DNA of 64,000 bases from Symbiodinium sp. CCMP2592 (taxonomy: Eukaryota > Sar > Dinophyceae > Suessiales > Symbiodiniaceae). Made by a program: the position numbers and the translations under genes. How positions within the stretch are numbered: the stretch's first letter is position 1; every line of letters begins with the position of its first letter. Shown in pieces: positions 23,234 through 33,760 of this stretch. The DNA is taken from contig CAJNDT010003179.1 of the NCBI GenBank assembly GCA_905221615.1, forward strand, positions 634,311 to 698,310, given 5' to 3'. Under the pieces are notes generated by a model. The model saw only the letters and a program-made list of their open reading frames with translations. It was not told the origin of the DNA and did not search any database.

Positions 23234-23519
23234 AGTATGGTATTTGGGGTCCAGGTAGGGTTTGGGGTTTAGGATTTCGGGCTTATTAGACAGAGGTTTA
23301 CAGGATTAAGGCTTGGGGTTTATTGTTTGTAGGATTTAGTGACTGTGGGCTTTGTCCTTGGGCACTGGAGTTTAGGGCGATTTGTTCAGGGTTCCGGCGT
23401 GGTTTTGCATCGACGGGGCTTCTCCAGATAAACTCAAAGGCTTCATGATGTGTGCTGGCCTGCAGTGTGCGAACCAGGCCACACGAGGTACAAACGAATA
23501 GCTTCAGCCGTTCCTACTA

Positions 23520-23634
23520 CCCAGAGACTCCGATATCCCTGCCTTAATTCAGGAATACACCTTAAATTATGATAGGATCCCGAATATATGATTTAAGGTA
23601 TATTCCTTAATTAAGGGATATTGGAGTCTCTGGG
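23520..23634. mobile_element. MITE-like hairpin, family 3
   Basis: Starts CCCAGAGACTCC and ends GGAGTCTCTGGG. Inner arms (GATATCCCT...TTAATT) are also complementary, so almost all 115 bp can pair. Non-coding; flanked by CTAC on the left and TAAACTAC on the right. Confidence 0.8.
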
Positions 23635-24450
23635 TAAACTACTATACTGGACTCTGCAAAGTGGAGCCTAGGAACTTTTCGACTTTGAGGCCAGCATCTC
23701 AAGTAGCCAGGACAGACTTAACAGTAGCCTTCTACGTGGGTTCCCACAGACTCCGGTACCGGTATTCAGTGGCCCGCCGCCTATCAGTACAGAGACATAC
23801 CCTGGCCAGCCGTATAATCATTACATAACACGCAATTTCACACATTAGTAATATGATGGAACACAACATAGCATAGCTCAGAATGTTATACACTGTATTG
23901 ATGGCCATAGCATGTTTTTTGAACTAATACAATACAGATAATAAGTATATACTGTTGACGGCCATAGGAAGCGGCCCTGAAAACTTTTGCCCAGAACGGC
24001 CCCGACGTGCCGAACGTGCGCCGGAAACTGTCGGGTCGTCCTCGTTGGAGCGTTGCGACCTGGGTTTGGGCCTCGGTGTTTAGGGCTCCTTTACGAGTTT
24101 TAGGTTCAGATTGTTTAGGGCTCGGAGCTTACGGCTCCTTTCAGGAGTTGAGGGTTTAGAGTTCAGGATAGTTTGGGCTCCTGCTAGGAGTTTCTAGTTC
24201 AGGGTTTTGGGTTTAGGGTGGGTTTGGGCCTCTGTGGGCCTCTGGTTTAGGATCCAGGGGTTGGAAAGTGGAGCTGTGTACTTGCATATAGGTTATTGGG
24301 TTTAGGAGTTTCGAGATATTGTTGGGGCAGTGACCCTGACTTTCTGGGGCGTAGGGCTTAGGAGGTGGGCTCTCTATTCTTGGTTTCACTTTGGGGTTTA
24401 GGAACTTGCCTTTTGGGGCTCACGGTCATGTTTAGTGGGGATTTCGGGCC

Positions 24451-24540
24451 AACGATCTTCCCCTGAGCCTCGTTAAGGTCGATCCAGAGAAGCGCTTCGT
24501 GGCCTTCGCAGCTCGTGAGAAGCAGAAGGCCTGGTGTTAA
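24451..24540 (+). CDS. Candidate exon, unrecognised
   Basis: Reads DLPLSLVKVDPEKRFVAFAA and then REKQKAWC before a TAA. The clean, charged, GC-balanced frame sits amid telomere-like filler. It could be the terminal exon of an unidentified gene. Confidence 0.35.
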   Translation, partial: NDLPLSLVKVDPEKRFVAFAAREKQKAWC

Positions 24541-25088
24541 GACTTGGAGCTCGGCGGTTTAAGGCTTAGGGTTGTGGAAATAGGGTTGGGTATAGGGCTG
24601 CGTGTTGTGGACTACTTGACTTGAGGCTTCAGGGCTTGTGCTGAGGAGATGCTGCTAGCTTTCCCTGGTATTTTCACCACATTATCACTTGCGTAGGTGC
24701 CATATCCCAACTCCCGGACAACTGAGAGTTCTCGATCGGCTACTAAAAATCAGTACAGCTTTGATTGAAAGTCCTACTAACCCTTCGAACCTCAGACCTG
24801 AACCCTCATCACTCGAACATACTCGAACCCTAAGCCCGGAACAACCCCTGCTGGACTAATCTCCTTTCTAGCTGGTCTAATGGTAAAGGAGCTCAACAGA
24901 AATGCTAAACCCTAATCCCAAAAGTCTTAAACCCTTAAACCTGAAATACTAAGCCCTACTCCCTAAAGTCTTAAACCCTTAATCCCTAGCCCTAATCCCA
25001 CAAATTGTTAAGCCCTTAAGCCCTAAAACCCGTTTCCTCAAGCCCGACCCCACGAAGCCCTGCCTGCGTTCCGCGAGTCTGCGACTTG

Positions 25089-25175
25089 CCTTTGGTTAGT
25101 AGGGAATGGAAGAATGGCAGTTATAGTATATAAATATAACTGTACCCCATTCCTCCATTCCCTACTAACCAAAGG
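25089..25175. mobile_element. MITE-like hairpin, family 4
   Basis: CCTTTGGTTAGTAGGGAATG at the left is matched by its complement at the right (CATTCCCTACTAACCAAAGG), with complementary AT-rich inner arms. A partial arm (TTCCATTCCCTACTTACCCA) recurs at about 25227. Confidence 0.8.
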
Positions 25176-25345
25176 TAAGTATCCCTTTAAAGGAACCCTA
25201 AACCCCTACAGAGCCCTTAAAAGGAACCCTTCCATTCCCTACTTACCCAAGGTAAGGCGAGTCGAAACCCCGAAGCCCCTGGAACTCGCGGGCCCCAGGC
25301 GCTGGAAGCTGCCAGAATGAAAGCATTGCAGGCGCCATTGCTACT

Positions 25346-25462
25346 TAAAGGGTCATGGGACTTAGTAACTGGGGTTATAATTAGGGTAACTCTACTTCTA
25401 ATTACTTATAACCCCAATTAGGCTACTTCTAACCCTACTTACTAAGTCCCAGGATCCTCCAA
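25346..25462. mobile_element. MITE-like hairpin, family 1, copy 2
   Basis: GGGTCATGGGACTTAGTAA at the left and TTACTAAGTCCCAGGATCCT at the right, with internal AATTAGGG/CCCCAATTA complementarity. Arms match the 12549 copy. Confidence 0.75.
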
Positions 25463-25679
25463 GTACCTAGGACCTAGACCCTCCATCTACCCCCCATTAG
25501 ACCCTAAATGCCCTTTATTTGGGGCCATATACTCTTATTTGAGGGTACAAGGAGGGTCCTGGTAGGTAGGGCTTTGGGACATTTCATATGTTCCCTTATT
25601 TGGGCTTAAGAGGATTTTATTTATTAATGTTTTCAAAAGCTTTAAAGCCCCACCTAGATTGGGTCTATAGGGATCATCA

Positions 25680-26010
25680 TAGGCCCTATAAGGGCTTAGG
25701 GGTTTAGGGTTTAGGGCTCCTTGAATGGGTACTATAGGGTTCAATAATGTTCTCATGATCACAGGGATCCTAGGGGGGGTAGGGGACGATACTTCCTTAA
25801 ATAGGCCTTATTAGCTCGTTATTACAGGCATGAAGGATCCCTACCCCCCCCCCCCCTCCCCCTACCCCCCTAAGGGTTCCTATAAGATCAGGGTTTAGGG
25901 GTTTTCTTGGTTTGGGGTTTGGGGTTTCGTGGTTTGATTTGGGTTTGGGGCATTCATGGTGTAGGGTTTGAGGGCGTTTTAGGGTTAAGGGGTTTGGGTC
26001 TGATACGGGT
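25680..26010. repeat. Telomere-like words with a poly-C tract
   Basis: GGGGTTTAGGGTTTAGGG near 25697, a C-rich run at about 25843-25872 (13 or more C interrupted by T and A), then GTTTGGGGTTTGGGGTTT from about 25911. No coding frame of note. Confidence 0.75.
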
Positions 26011-26305
26011 TTAGGATTCGAGGCTTTAGCGCCTAGGAACCTGACTGCGTGTTGATAGCTTTCTTGTACTGTAGAAGCTGGGAAACGGGCCGCCCCATAT
26101 GCACAGAACCCTGAACACTAGGCCTTTCCTTGTTAGCTCCTAGACTATGTGGCCCTAGCCGGATCCAAAGAACGCCCAAAGTGTAGATGAGTTCACTGCC
26201 AGCCCTCACCGTAAATCCTCGCGCCTAGTCACGGCGCCATCGACCCTCAAGCAGAAAGAGCGAGCCATGCAACCAGCGGATATGCCCCAAGGGGTTCAAG
26301 CTACA

Positions 26306-26406
26306 GGGGTGGTTGTCAAAATTATGGTCCCTTTTTGGGTCCCAAATATAGTACGGCACCTATTATTAGGGTACCCAAAAAGGGACCTTAATTTTGACAA
26401 CTACCC
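26306..26406. mobile_element. MITE-like hairpin, family 2, copy 2
   Basis: GTGGTTGTCAAAATTATGGT at the left and TTAATTTTGACAACTACC at the right are near-perfect complements. The middle (TACGGCACCTATTATTAGGG) matches the 15258 copy. Confidence 0.85.
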
Positions 26407-26483
26407 GTATAGCTCTGGGCAGCATTCCGCTTTAGGGGTCAAAGTGTTGGATGGTACCGTACTGGGCTTGGGACCTTCACGGC

Positions 26484-26660
26484 TCAGGCTGCGGCCGAAG
26501 AGGACGATGCAGACGAGGAGGAGCAGTCCACCCTGCCTGGCACTTAGAGCAGCCTTGCATCCTTGATGATGGTGTTCCTGGTGGAGATGAACACGAACGT
26601 CATGATGGAGGTCAAGAGTGCGCTGGAGAGGATGATGAGACAGGTTCTCCCGAATGATGG
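26484..26660 (+). CDS. Candidate acidic exon(s), unrecognised
   Basis: One frame reads AQAAAEEDDADEEEQSTLPG and then stops. An overlapping frame further on gives LDDGVPGGDEHERHDGGQEC and then AGEDDETGSPE. Both resemble acidic tails. Codon-repeat bias (GAGGAG, GATGGTGA) can also create such strings by chance, so coding status is uncertain. Confidence 0.3.
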
Positions 26661-26699
26661 TGAAGATGGTGAGGATGGTTAGGGTCATGGTTGGGGGAT

Positions 26700-28328
26700 C
26701 CATCGCTGCTGCAGATTGCAAATCACAGCATGGCTGTTCTCAAAATTTGTATGGTGACCCTTACAAATGTAAGAGGTATGCATGGCATGTTAGTGGCACG
26801 GCCGGTCACTTCGTCTGTGTTTCTGTTTTTGGCTATTTAACCAGGGTTCGCAGTGACACCATGTCAGTGCCAGTGTTCCAGTCGGCTTGTCAGGGAGGCT
26901 GACTCCTTGTGTTTTGTCGCGACGGATTTCCGACTGCTGTGTTCCGGTGTCGTTCCAGGCAAGACCCAGTAAGTCTGCAACCAGCCAGGACATTAACGCC
27001 GCAACCAGGGTCGAACATGCAATGCGCATGGCACGACACGGCAAATGCATGCACTGCTGGCTCAGACCTACATACCTACATATTGACATACTGACACATG
27101 CATGCAGCACGCATTCACGCAAAGATTCGTGCATGCATGAATGCACATATCCACGGGGTTGGTAACTGTTCCGTTTCGGCCCGATTATTACCATCGCCAG
27201 TAGCACGCAGGCAAGAATTGCAGTAACAACTCAGCAACTAAACACATAAGTTGGTATGTGAAGAAGCAAGTCTGCACGCCTTTGCATGAGTTTCCCGTTA
27301 TCCACGTGTCTGTGTCAACAAGTAGTTCACATCAACCTCACAGCTGAACCTGAAAGGCTGTCCTAGCACAACATAAGAAGGCTATGTCCACACTTCGAAG
27401 GAGGATGTCGCCATGTTGCTTCAGTTGCTTCATATCCCTTCAACCCTCAACCCCTTAGCCAGTCACTCAAAAGCAGTCTTTGATGCTAGGAAGAAGTATC
27501 CACGATCCGTCAATTGGAAGGTAGAACTCTGAACCCCATAGCCCTAGCCCTCAACCCATAACCGTTTATAGCCGAAAGCGCTATAGACCGCAAAGCGGCT
27601 TTAAGGGCAACTCTGACGCAGGCAGGAGCAGCCCCAAGAAGCGGCGTGAGGTTCCGGCAGCCCGCCAGGTCGCGGCTTGGTGTGGTTGGCGTTTTGTGGT
27701 TCATATATAGAATCCTATAAGGTCATCCCCAAAACGAATTACTCTGGGGCCTATATGGGTATTGTGCTCTATGATCGGGACAAAGATTATGGCTTGGGCG
27801 GCCCTGCGAATCTACGATGCAAGATGGTTTTTGCCACCTTCCGAAGTGCCGACAAAGCTTGAGGGGCTCTGCAAGCTGGGGGGTTCAGATTTTTCGATTT
27901 AGGGGCGCGGGTTGCCTGTGATTAAATCTCGAGAGGCGAGAGTGGCCTGAAGGGTCGGGGCAGAATTCGTCCTGAAGATCCTGAAGTGTTGAACTCCATT
28001 CACCTGAAAGGCAGTTCTCCGGTTTAGGGTTTACATATGCGTAGTCCATGTGTAAAAGGGGGCTTCCTGTTTCAGTTTTGCCACAACGGGAAAGTCCCAT
28101 GCATAGTTTCTCGCGGCGCCCTGTGTCCGATACACTCCAAAGCCAAAGACTCTAAACCTGCAAGGTGGAGGGTTCCACTCTAGGGTTTCAAGACTTCCGG
28201 GTCTTGCGGCTTAATTGGGACCTGGAGAAGCGGAGTCCAGGAATTAAAGCTAAGAGTCCTCAGAGCACACGCAACACTGCGGACACGGAATCTGTTCAAA
28301 CCTTGAGCCGAACTGTGGTTCTTCCCTT
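26700..28328. other. No supported gene
   Basis: Several short frames on both strands, none with recognisable content. Contains CATGCATG-rich words near 27040-27140 and scattered telomere-like words. Confidence 0.4.
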
Positions 28329-28465
28329 CTTGGAGGGTCGGGGGGCTTAGTAAGTAGAGCATAAGTAGGCTTACAATATCAGTACCCTAAATGGGAGCCT
28401 AATTGGATTTATGATACTGGTATTGATAAGTCGAATGCGCAAACTAAGTGCCACGATCCTCCAAG
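28329..28465. mobile_element. MITE-like hairpin, family 1, copy 3
   Basis: CTTGGAGGGTCGGGGGGCTTAG begins the element and ACTAAGTGCCACGATCCTCC then AAG ends it. 137 bp, the same length as copy 1. The right arm is more diverged than that of copy 1, suggesting an older insertion. Confidence 0.75.
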
Positions 28466-28624
28466 TAGCTAGAAGCTTCAACCTTCAATCATTCCGGACG
28501 CCTGTCATCTCCACTCCGTATAATAGCGTTGCATTGCAGATGGCGCTTTCGGCCTTGATCGAGCTGCAAACCTGAACTCGGCCCTGTTTCACCAGCGCAG
28601 CGCTGGCTTTCCGCCCTTGCGGGA

Positions 28625-29524
28625 AACATGATTCAGATGACTACAAATATTGGTTCAATATGAGAATTCTCAAAATTTCATAGCTCGGCGATTTCAGATA
28701 ACCGATTGAATGTTCATTTCCTGATTATATATAGCCAATAAGAAAATTCTGTGGTTCAACAAATAATATTTCGAATTCTATTCTTATTTCATATTCAGAA
28801 TCAGGAAGCGGGAATTTTAAAAACACAGACATGTTTATTTATTTGAGAATATGAAGCCTGTACTTCAATAGAAATTCTCTAATGAAACGGTATCGTGCTG
28901 GCTGCGTTCCGTGATTTTGCGTGCACTCCCCGCTCCCCTATTGTTAGATCTTTTTCCATATATTTTAATAAAAGCCTCTCGTCTCGATGGTCGTCTCGTA
29001 TGATTAGAATTTTGGAAATTATTAGTAGTTCTAGCGCTTTTTTCTCGACCTTAGAATTCTAATCTAAAGATTTTGATAGATTTATCAAATTCGCGATCTT
29101 GAAAATATCTTATTGTGGTAGGTGATATAAATACGATTTCAAAAAATTGATGAAATTCGTATATTATATAGATTATAAATTCGGATTATATTTAGATTCG
29201 CGTCTGAATCACGATCGGATTCGGTTTTGACTCCGTAATTTTATAGAATTGATATATTTTTTTGATAGAAATTGATAATGGAAAGTCAATTTCTGAATCA
29301 TTTCTATTAGAGATGTACGGATTCATCGAAGAATTATACCGATTGGCGTCCTTTCTTGATCTCTAAATAATTGATTCCCGCTGAAATAGAATATTTTACG
29401 TCCGTACGAAATATTGATCTTACCGATACGAAAGATATTTAGAATTTTAAGATATACTATAAATTTCAATATATATATATATGATATATCTTCTCTTATA
29501 TAAATATATATATATATGAAATAT
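28625..29524. other. Anomalous AT-rich block abutting an assembly gap
   Basis: Base composition changes abruptly to roughly two-thirds A+T from about 28625 up to the gap, with words such as GATATA, GAATTC and AGATTTTGAT that are rare elsewhere here. All frames are short, and no rRNA, tRNA or organelle protein was recognised. Options are an organelle-derived insertion, foreign DNA joined during scaffolding, or a locally AT-rich intron. Confidence 0.6.
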
Positions 29525-29624
29525 NNNNNNNNNNNNNNNNNNNNNNNNNNNNNNNNNNNNNNNNNNNNNNNNNNNNNNNNNNNNNNNNNNNNNNNNNNNN
29601 NNNNNNNNNNNNNNNNNNNNNNNN
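29525..29624. other. Assembly gap of 100 N
   Basis: Exactly 100 N, the usual placeholder for a gap of unknown size. Continuity of genes and of the AT-rich block across it cannot be assumed. Confidence 1.
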
Positions 29625-30927
29625 GCAGGATGCAGACTCGTCTGGAGCTGAAGAAAGTGGTGATGATGAGGATGCTACGGATGAGGCGTCCGATGGGGAA
29701 TTCGATTCCCTCCAGGCTTTGGGTCTGTGCGAATCTGATGTGACATCAGTCCCCTTGAAGCATGTATTATGAGCATAATTACTTAGACATATATGATACC
29801 CCGACACGCCTATGTCAAGCAAGGCTGTCCCATCCCCGAGCTCCACAGTTACCATGTCGGCTGCCAGCTCTGCAAGCTCTCGTGTGGAGAGGCTTGTTAG
29901 CATTGAAATACGTATCGCTACTCAAACATCAAAAAATATCGGCAAGCTCTAGAGCCCAGGAGCCTCGTGATGAAGTACCGCAAGCTCTCCGTGGCCTCGC
30001 CCTCCTCAGTGGCATCCAAGACGATGGCTGTAGATGATGGGGCTATTTCGGAAGTTTCCACTGCAGTGAGTTCGAATGATGGTGCTGTAGGGGCTGCAAA
30101 GGTTGAGAAGCTTAATGCTATCTTCTTACGGCTGAAGCAGCAAAGCTTGAAGAAGACCCCGGACCAGATGCGCAACACCTTTGTGGTCCCACCAGCGGTG
30201 CTCTGTCATGCAAGGACTGCCTCTATTTATAACTGCTGTTATGCCTATATTGCCTATATAGTTGACATGCTACTTGCTCCATTACGACCGCATGGCGATC
30301 TCAACCATAGACCCGGAACCTGGCTTCCCCCCAACCGCACACAACATCCAAGGTGCTGAGCAGCATCCAGGACATGTCCAAGAGCTTGGCCCCCGAGCCA
30401 TTCCTGCCGAGTTCCCAGCCGCTTGGATTTGCAAACCGGACAGAACAGGGCTTTAGACCAACAGACCCGAAGCTCGAATTACTTTACATAGTGAGACTTT
30501 AGTCTTTGGTTTGGTGTTTCGGGTATTCCGATCGTCGTATACACTTCGGGCTGTGAACTCAACATACTCAAGGTGGAAGGGGGAGTACGAGAGCGATCAT
30601 GAAGATGTGGAGCAGGAGGATTGCGAGCCGATTCAGGATGCTGAGCCTAAGGCAACAGCCAAGGCTATGGCTAAAAGGAAGGCCATGGCTGTCCGGGATG
30701 CTGCTGCCCCACCTAAAGTGAGGATCGAGGTTGATGCTCCGCATGGGGATTGCGATTATGTGCCCGGCGAGTTTCGGAAGAGGAAGAAAGCCTATTGTCG
30801 GGAGTGCACGGAGGAGGGGTACCTGAATTATTGGGAAGCCCTTCAGGCTTGGAACTTCAGTGATGAGAGGGCGCAGTTGTTGAGCAACCTTTCGCCCAGC
30901 GAGCTCAGTCGCCGAAGGTTCGACTGA
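29625..30927 (+). CDS. Acidic unknown protein, 3' part; 5' end lost in gap
   Basis: Exons inferred from AG|G acceptors. About 29628-29769 reads QDADSSGAEESGDDEDATDE and onward. About 29825-29899 has a Cys-rich frame (C...C..C...C). About 29970-30175 contains KVEKLNAIFLRLKQQSLKKT. About 30352-30449 reads VLSSIQDMSKSLAPEPFLPS. The last exon, 30573-30927, includes ESDHEDVEQEDCEPIQDAEP and the ending YLNYWEALQAWNFSDERAQL, then LSNLSPSELSRRRFD and TGA. The final block (Cys-Arg-Glu-Cys, then WEAL..W, ending RRRFD) looks like a conserved C-terminal module. I cannot name the protein. Splice joins are not all phase-proven. Confidence 0.55.
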
Positions 30928-31556
30928 TGATGTGTGTTCGGAAAGCTAATTAGATGACCCTGGCCCAAGGGTATGGCTGGGTTCTGTGATCAATCGTGGT
31001 CCGACCGATTGTCGGATGTATGAGTGTGGCCTGTCCCATGACACCAAGCTCTTTCTTAATTTTCTGTACAGTGCCTGTTTATATGGCCTGCATCCAATAC
31101 TGGTTGCCTACGTGTGCTTCATACGTGCAACTTCGCATGTCTGCCCGGCATTAAACCGATCAAGTGGGCCCTTTGTTTTGCAATCCTGCTGGTGATGTGA
31201 GTGCAGCCGTTCATGCTGATGTGTGGTGTTCGTTTTGCATGCTGGCATGTCGTGGCCGACACAGGTTTCAGGTGTTGTGCCCTAGTTTTTTAGTTCGGGA
31301 TATGGTGGTTGCGGAACTTTTGCGATGGGGAGCCCCCTTGGGGCTCTGCTTGGCCAATCTTTTGCTGGCCTTCAATTCGGACATTCACCAGAAGGAGGCT
31401 AGGGCGGGCTGAGGGTTTTCTGTGTAGTAGTCTTTACAAACGCAGGCCTCTTTAAGAAAACACCAAAGACCTAGGGCTGGATGCATTGCTGTTCTAGATC
31501 TGAATTTGCCAACTTAAATGCCCCTGAACCCATTAATGGTATGAATCCTCCTGCAG

Positions 31557-32870
31557 GTGAACGACTTTGTCGAATTGTTCGCTGGCCAGGGACATGTCAC
31601 AGGAGCTTTACGTGATGAGCTTTGCCTGCACGTATTTGATGTACGGAGGACCAGTGTAGTTAGAGTTAGAATGCAAGTCGGTTGATTGTCGAGGATGGTA
31701 ATGTTGGAGTCGCCTTGGACCTGCTCCAGAACCCTATTGCACTTGATATGACTACCGATGGTGGCTTCGCTGCTGCTCTGAATGAAGTTCGTCGGCTGAA
31801 GCGCGGTGGTGTGTGCATCGTTGGGCTCTGCTGCAACAGCTACTCTGGAATGCTGCTAGTCTTGCATGCAATACTGGGAGTGATGGTGGATGTAACTTCT
31901 ACATGATGCATGAGCATTTCTTTGCAAAGGTCCCGCGCCACATCAGGACGAAGCATCATCAAGCCCATGGGCAACAGTGGGTACAAGTTTGTGGCAGATG
32001 GCAATTTGCTGTTGGCGAGAGTTGTACTGCTGTTGCTTGTAGTGTCAATGAAGGGATGTCGCTGGCTGTTAGAACAGCCAGCTGGTTCTTGTCTGGACGA
32101 CATGCCCTGCTTTGAGTGGCTTCTGAACCGAGTTCGGGCAACCTGTATTCCATTAATAAAGACGAGTGTTGTTGTGCAGAGTTTGGGGGTGCTACCTTCC
32201 CAGAGCACTAGGAATAGATTCTGCTTGCCTAGGTATTCAAGGGCTTCTGGTACATGGCGAACTACGGGCAGGCTTCTGCCAAAAGGCATGTGGCCTGGAG
32301 CAACGATGCTGACTTCATCGAAGGCATTGTTCGTCATGGCGGATTCCTGTCTGTGGCCGATCGCCAAGCTTTTCAATTGTCGAAACTGGCACACCATTAC
32401 TACGATGCGAAAGTCGGCAAGATTCGCTACACTGGTAAGTCGCTGTTGCTTCCTGCCTCTGGGTGTCCTAGCTGTCCTAGCCGCCTGTATAAGTTCGAAG
32501 CTGTGCACAGTGTAGGTTTGCGTTTCTCTCTTTCGGTTAACAACATATATGCCCCTATATCTGACCCACAATCTCAGGAAGTACCCTGCGAAATTTGGGG
32601 AGAAGATTGCCGAACTTTTTCGGTACAGTGGTGATGCGGCAGCTAGAGCTATACAGTGCAGTAAAGCCTGTTGTGTCAGTTTTCATGTGTTTGCTGCAAT
32701 CCTGGTTCCGGGGCTGCTTGAAAGCGACAACTGAGGCAAAGCTCCATGGCCCCAAAATGGCTTGTGACGTGGATTGGATGAAAAGCGACTACGAGCTTGT
32801 GAAGGGCCTGCTGCCTGACAACGTACAGCTCGAAAGCTTCGGGGATTTAGCTCAGGAGGTGCCTTAGTGG
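31557..32870 (+). CDS. Dinoflagellate methyltransferase-like protein, multi-exon
   Basis: Exon 31557-about 31650 starts VNDFVELFAGQGHVTGALRD, an S-adenosylmethionine-binding FxGxG loop. Exon 31694-31851 reads PIALDMTTDGGFAAALNEVR and then RLKRGGVCIVGLCCNSYSG. Exon 31930-about 32131 reads MSRATSGRSIIKPMGN and later MKGCRWLLEQPAGSCLDDMP. Exon 32233-about 32434 reads VFKGFWYMANYGQASAKRHV and then AWSN. The 31851-31930 join is exactly in frame with a GC donor and an AG|G acceptor. The order FAGxG, CNS, EQP and 'KRH..WSN' matches a high-copy dinoflagellate family with a DNA-cytosine-methyltransferase-like fold. Catalytic activity is unproven, since the classical Pro-Cys dipeptide is replaced by Cys-Cys. 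Exons near 32580 and 32738-32867 probably finish it. Confidence 0.72.
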
Positions 32871-33105
32871 GAATGTTTCTTGCCGTAATGTCGACATCTG
32901 CGGTGGCACAAACAACATGTGCAAACCCGAGCATGCAAGGCTAGACTCCCTAGTGCACCCTGCAACCCTTGCAAACCCTACGCCCAGAATGTCCGATACA
33001 TTGTTGACAGGCCCAGCTACCTTCCCTCATCTGCTACCTGGTCTTCTGCAAGCATCTGAAGGCTCCGGGCCAATGGGATTCTCGACTGCAAGATACATAT
33101 ACTAG

Positions 33106-33719
33106 GTTCCAAGTATGTGTGGTATGAACTCTACGTCAACTAGTTCAAGAATGCTATGTTCGGCATGAACTGCTTGATCGATAAGGTACCTTCATATAAG
33201 AGAAGCTGCTGCAGAGGCACTTAGACTGAAGCTATTGGTACACTGTCCTCGGCATTGCATGTTGAAGAGATCGATGTGACGCCAGACAGTGATCGCAGCG
33301 ACTTGATGAGATCCCCCATAGCCTGGGCTGGGTACGTTTCACTCAGGATTGCATCGTGGATCGGCTTCGGCAGTTGCTTGGTCTGATCGTTATGCTCCAA
33401 CAATGATACGATGTACACATTTGGATGGCTTGGTTTTTGAGCTCTAAGGTTTTATTTAGACTTGCAGTTCGGAAGCAAAGTTGCAAAGGACTTGTATAAA
33501 TCTTTACAGAGAATGCAGCTAAATCTTCGCCGGGGACATAGAAATATACTTCACAGATACCCATATGTGCTTATGAGGGAAGGGGTTCGGATTGACCGGG
33601 GTAGACACAGACTTAAGTAGTGGTGTGCGCGGGGGCACGGGGATAGATTGGTCTGGTTTCGGCTATTCACCACTTCACTTTATCGGAGCTTTGTTCTGAA
33701 GTTACAGGAAGCTTGTTGA

Positions 33720-33760
<41 letters not shown>

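Larger units (their letters stand above)
23235..25030. repeat. Degenerate telomere-like sequence in both orientations
   Basis: Dense irregular GGGTTTAGG-type words on + from about 23235 to 24440, then CCCTAA-type words from about 24780 to 25030. Spacing and spelling vary, so this is decayed or repeatedly re-expanded telomeric sequence rather than an active array. Confidence 0.65.

Noticed and set aside
24868..24900. A-box-like TGGTCTAATGG suggesting a tRNA
   Set aside because: No B-box or T-arm follows within tRNA distance.
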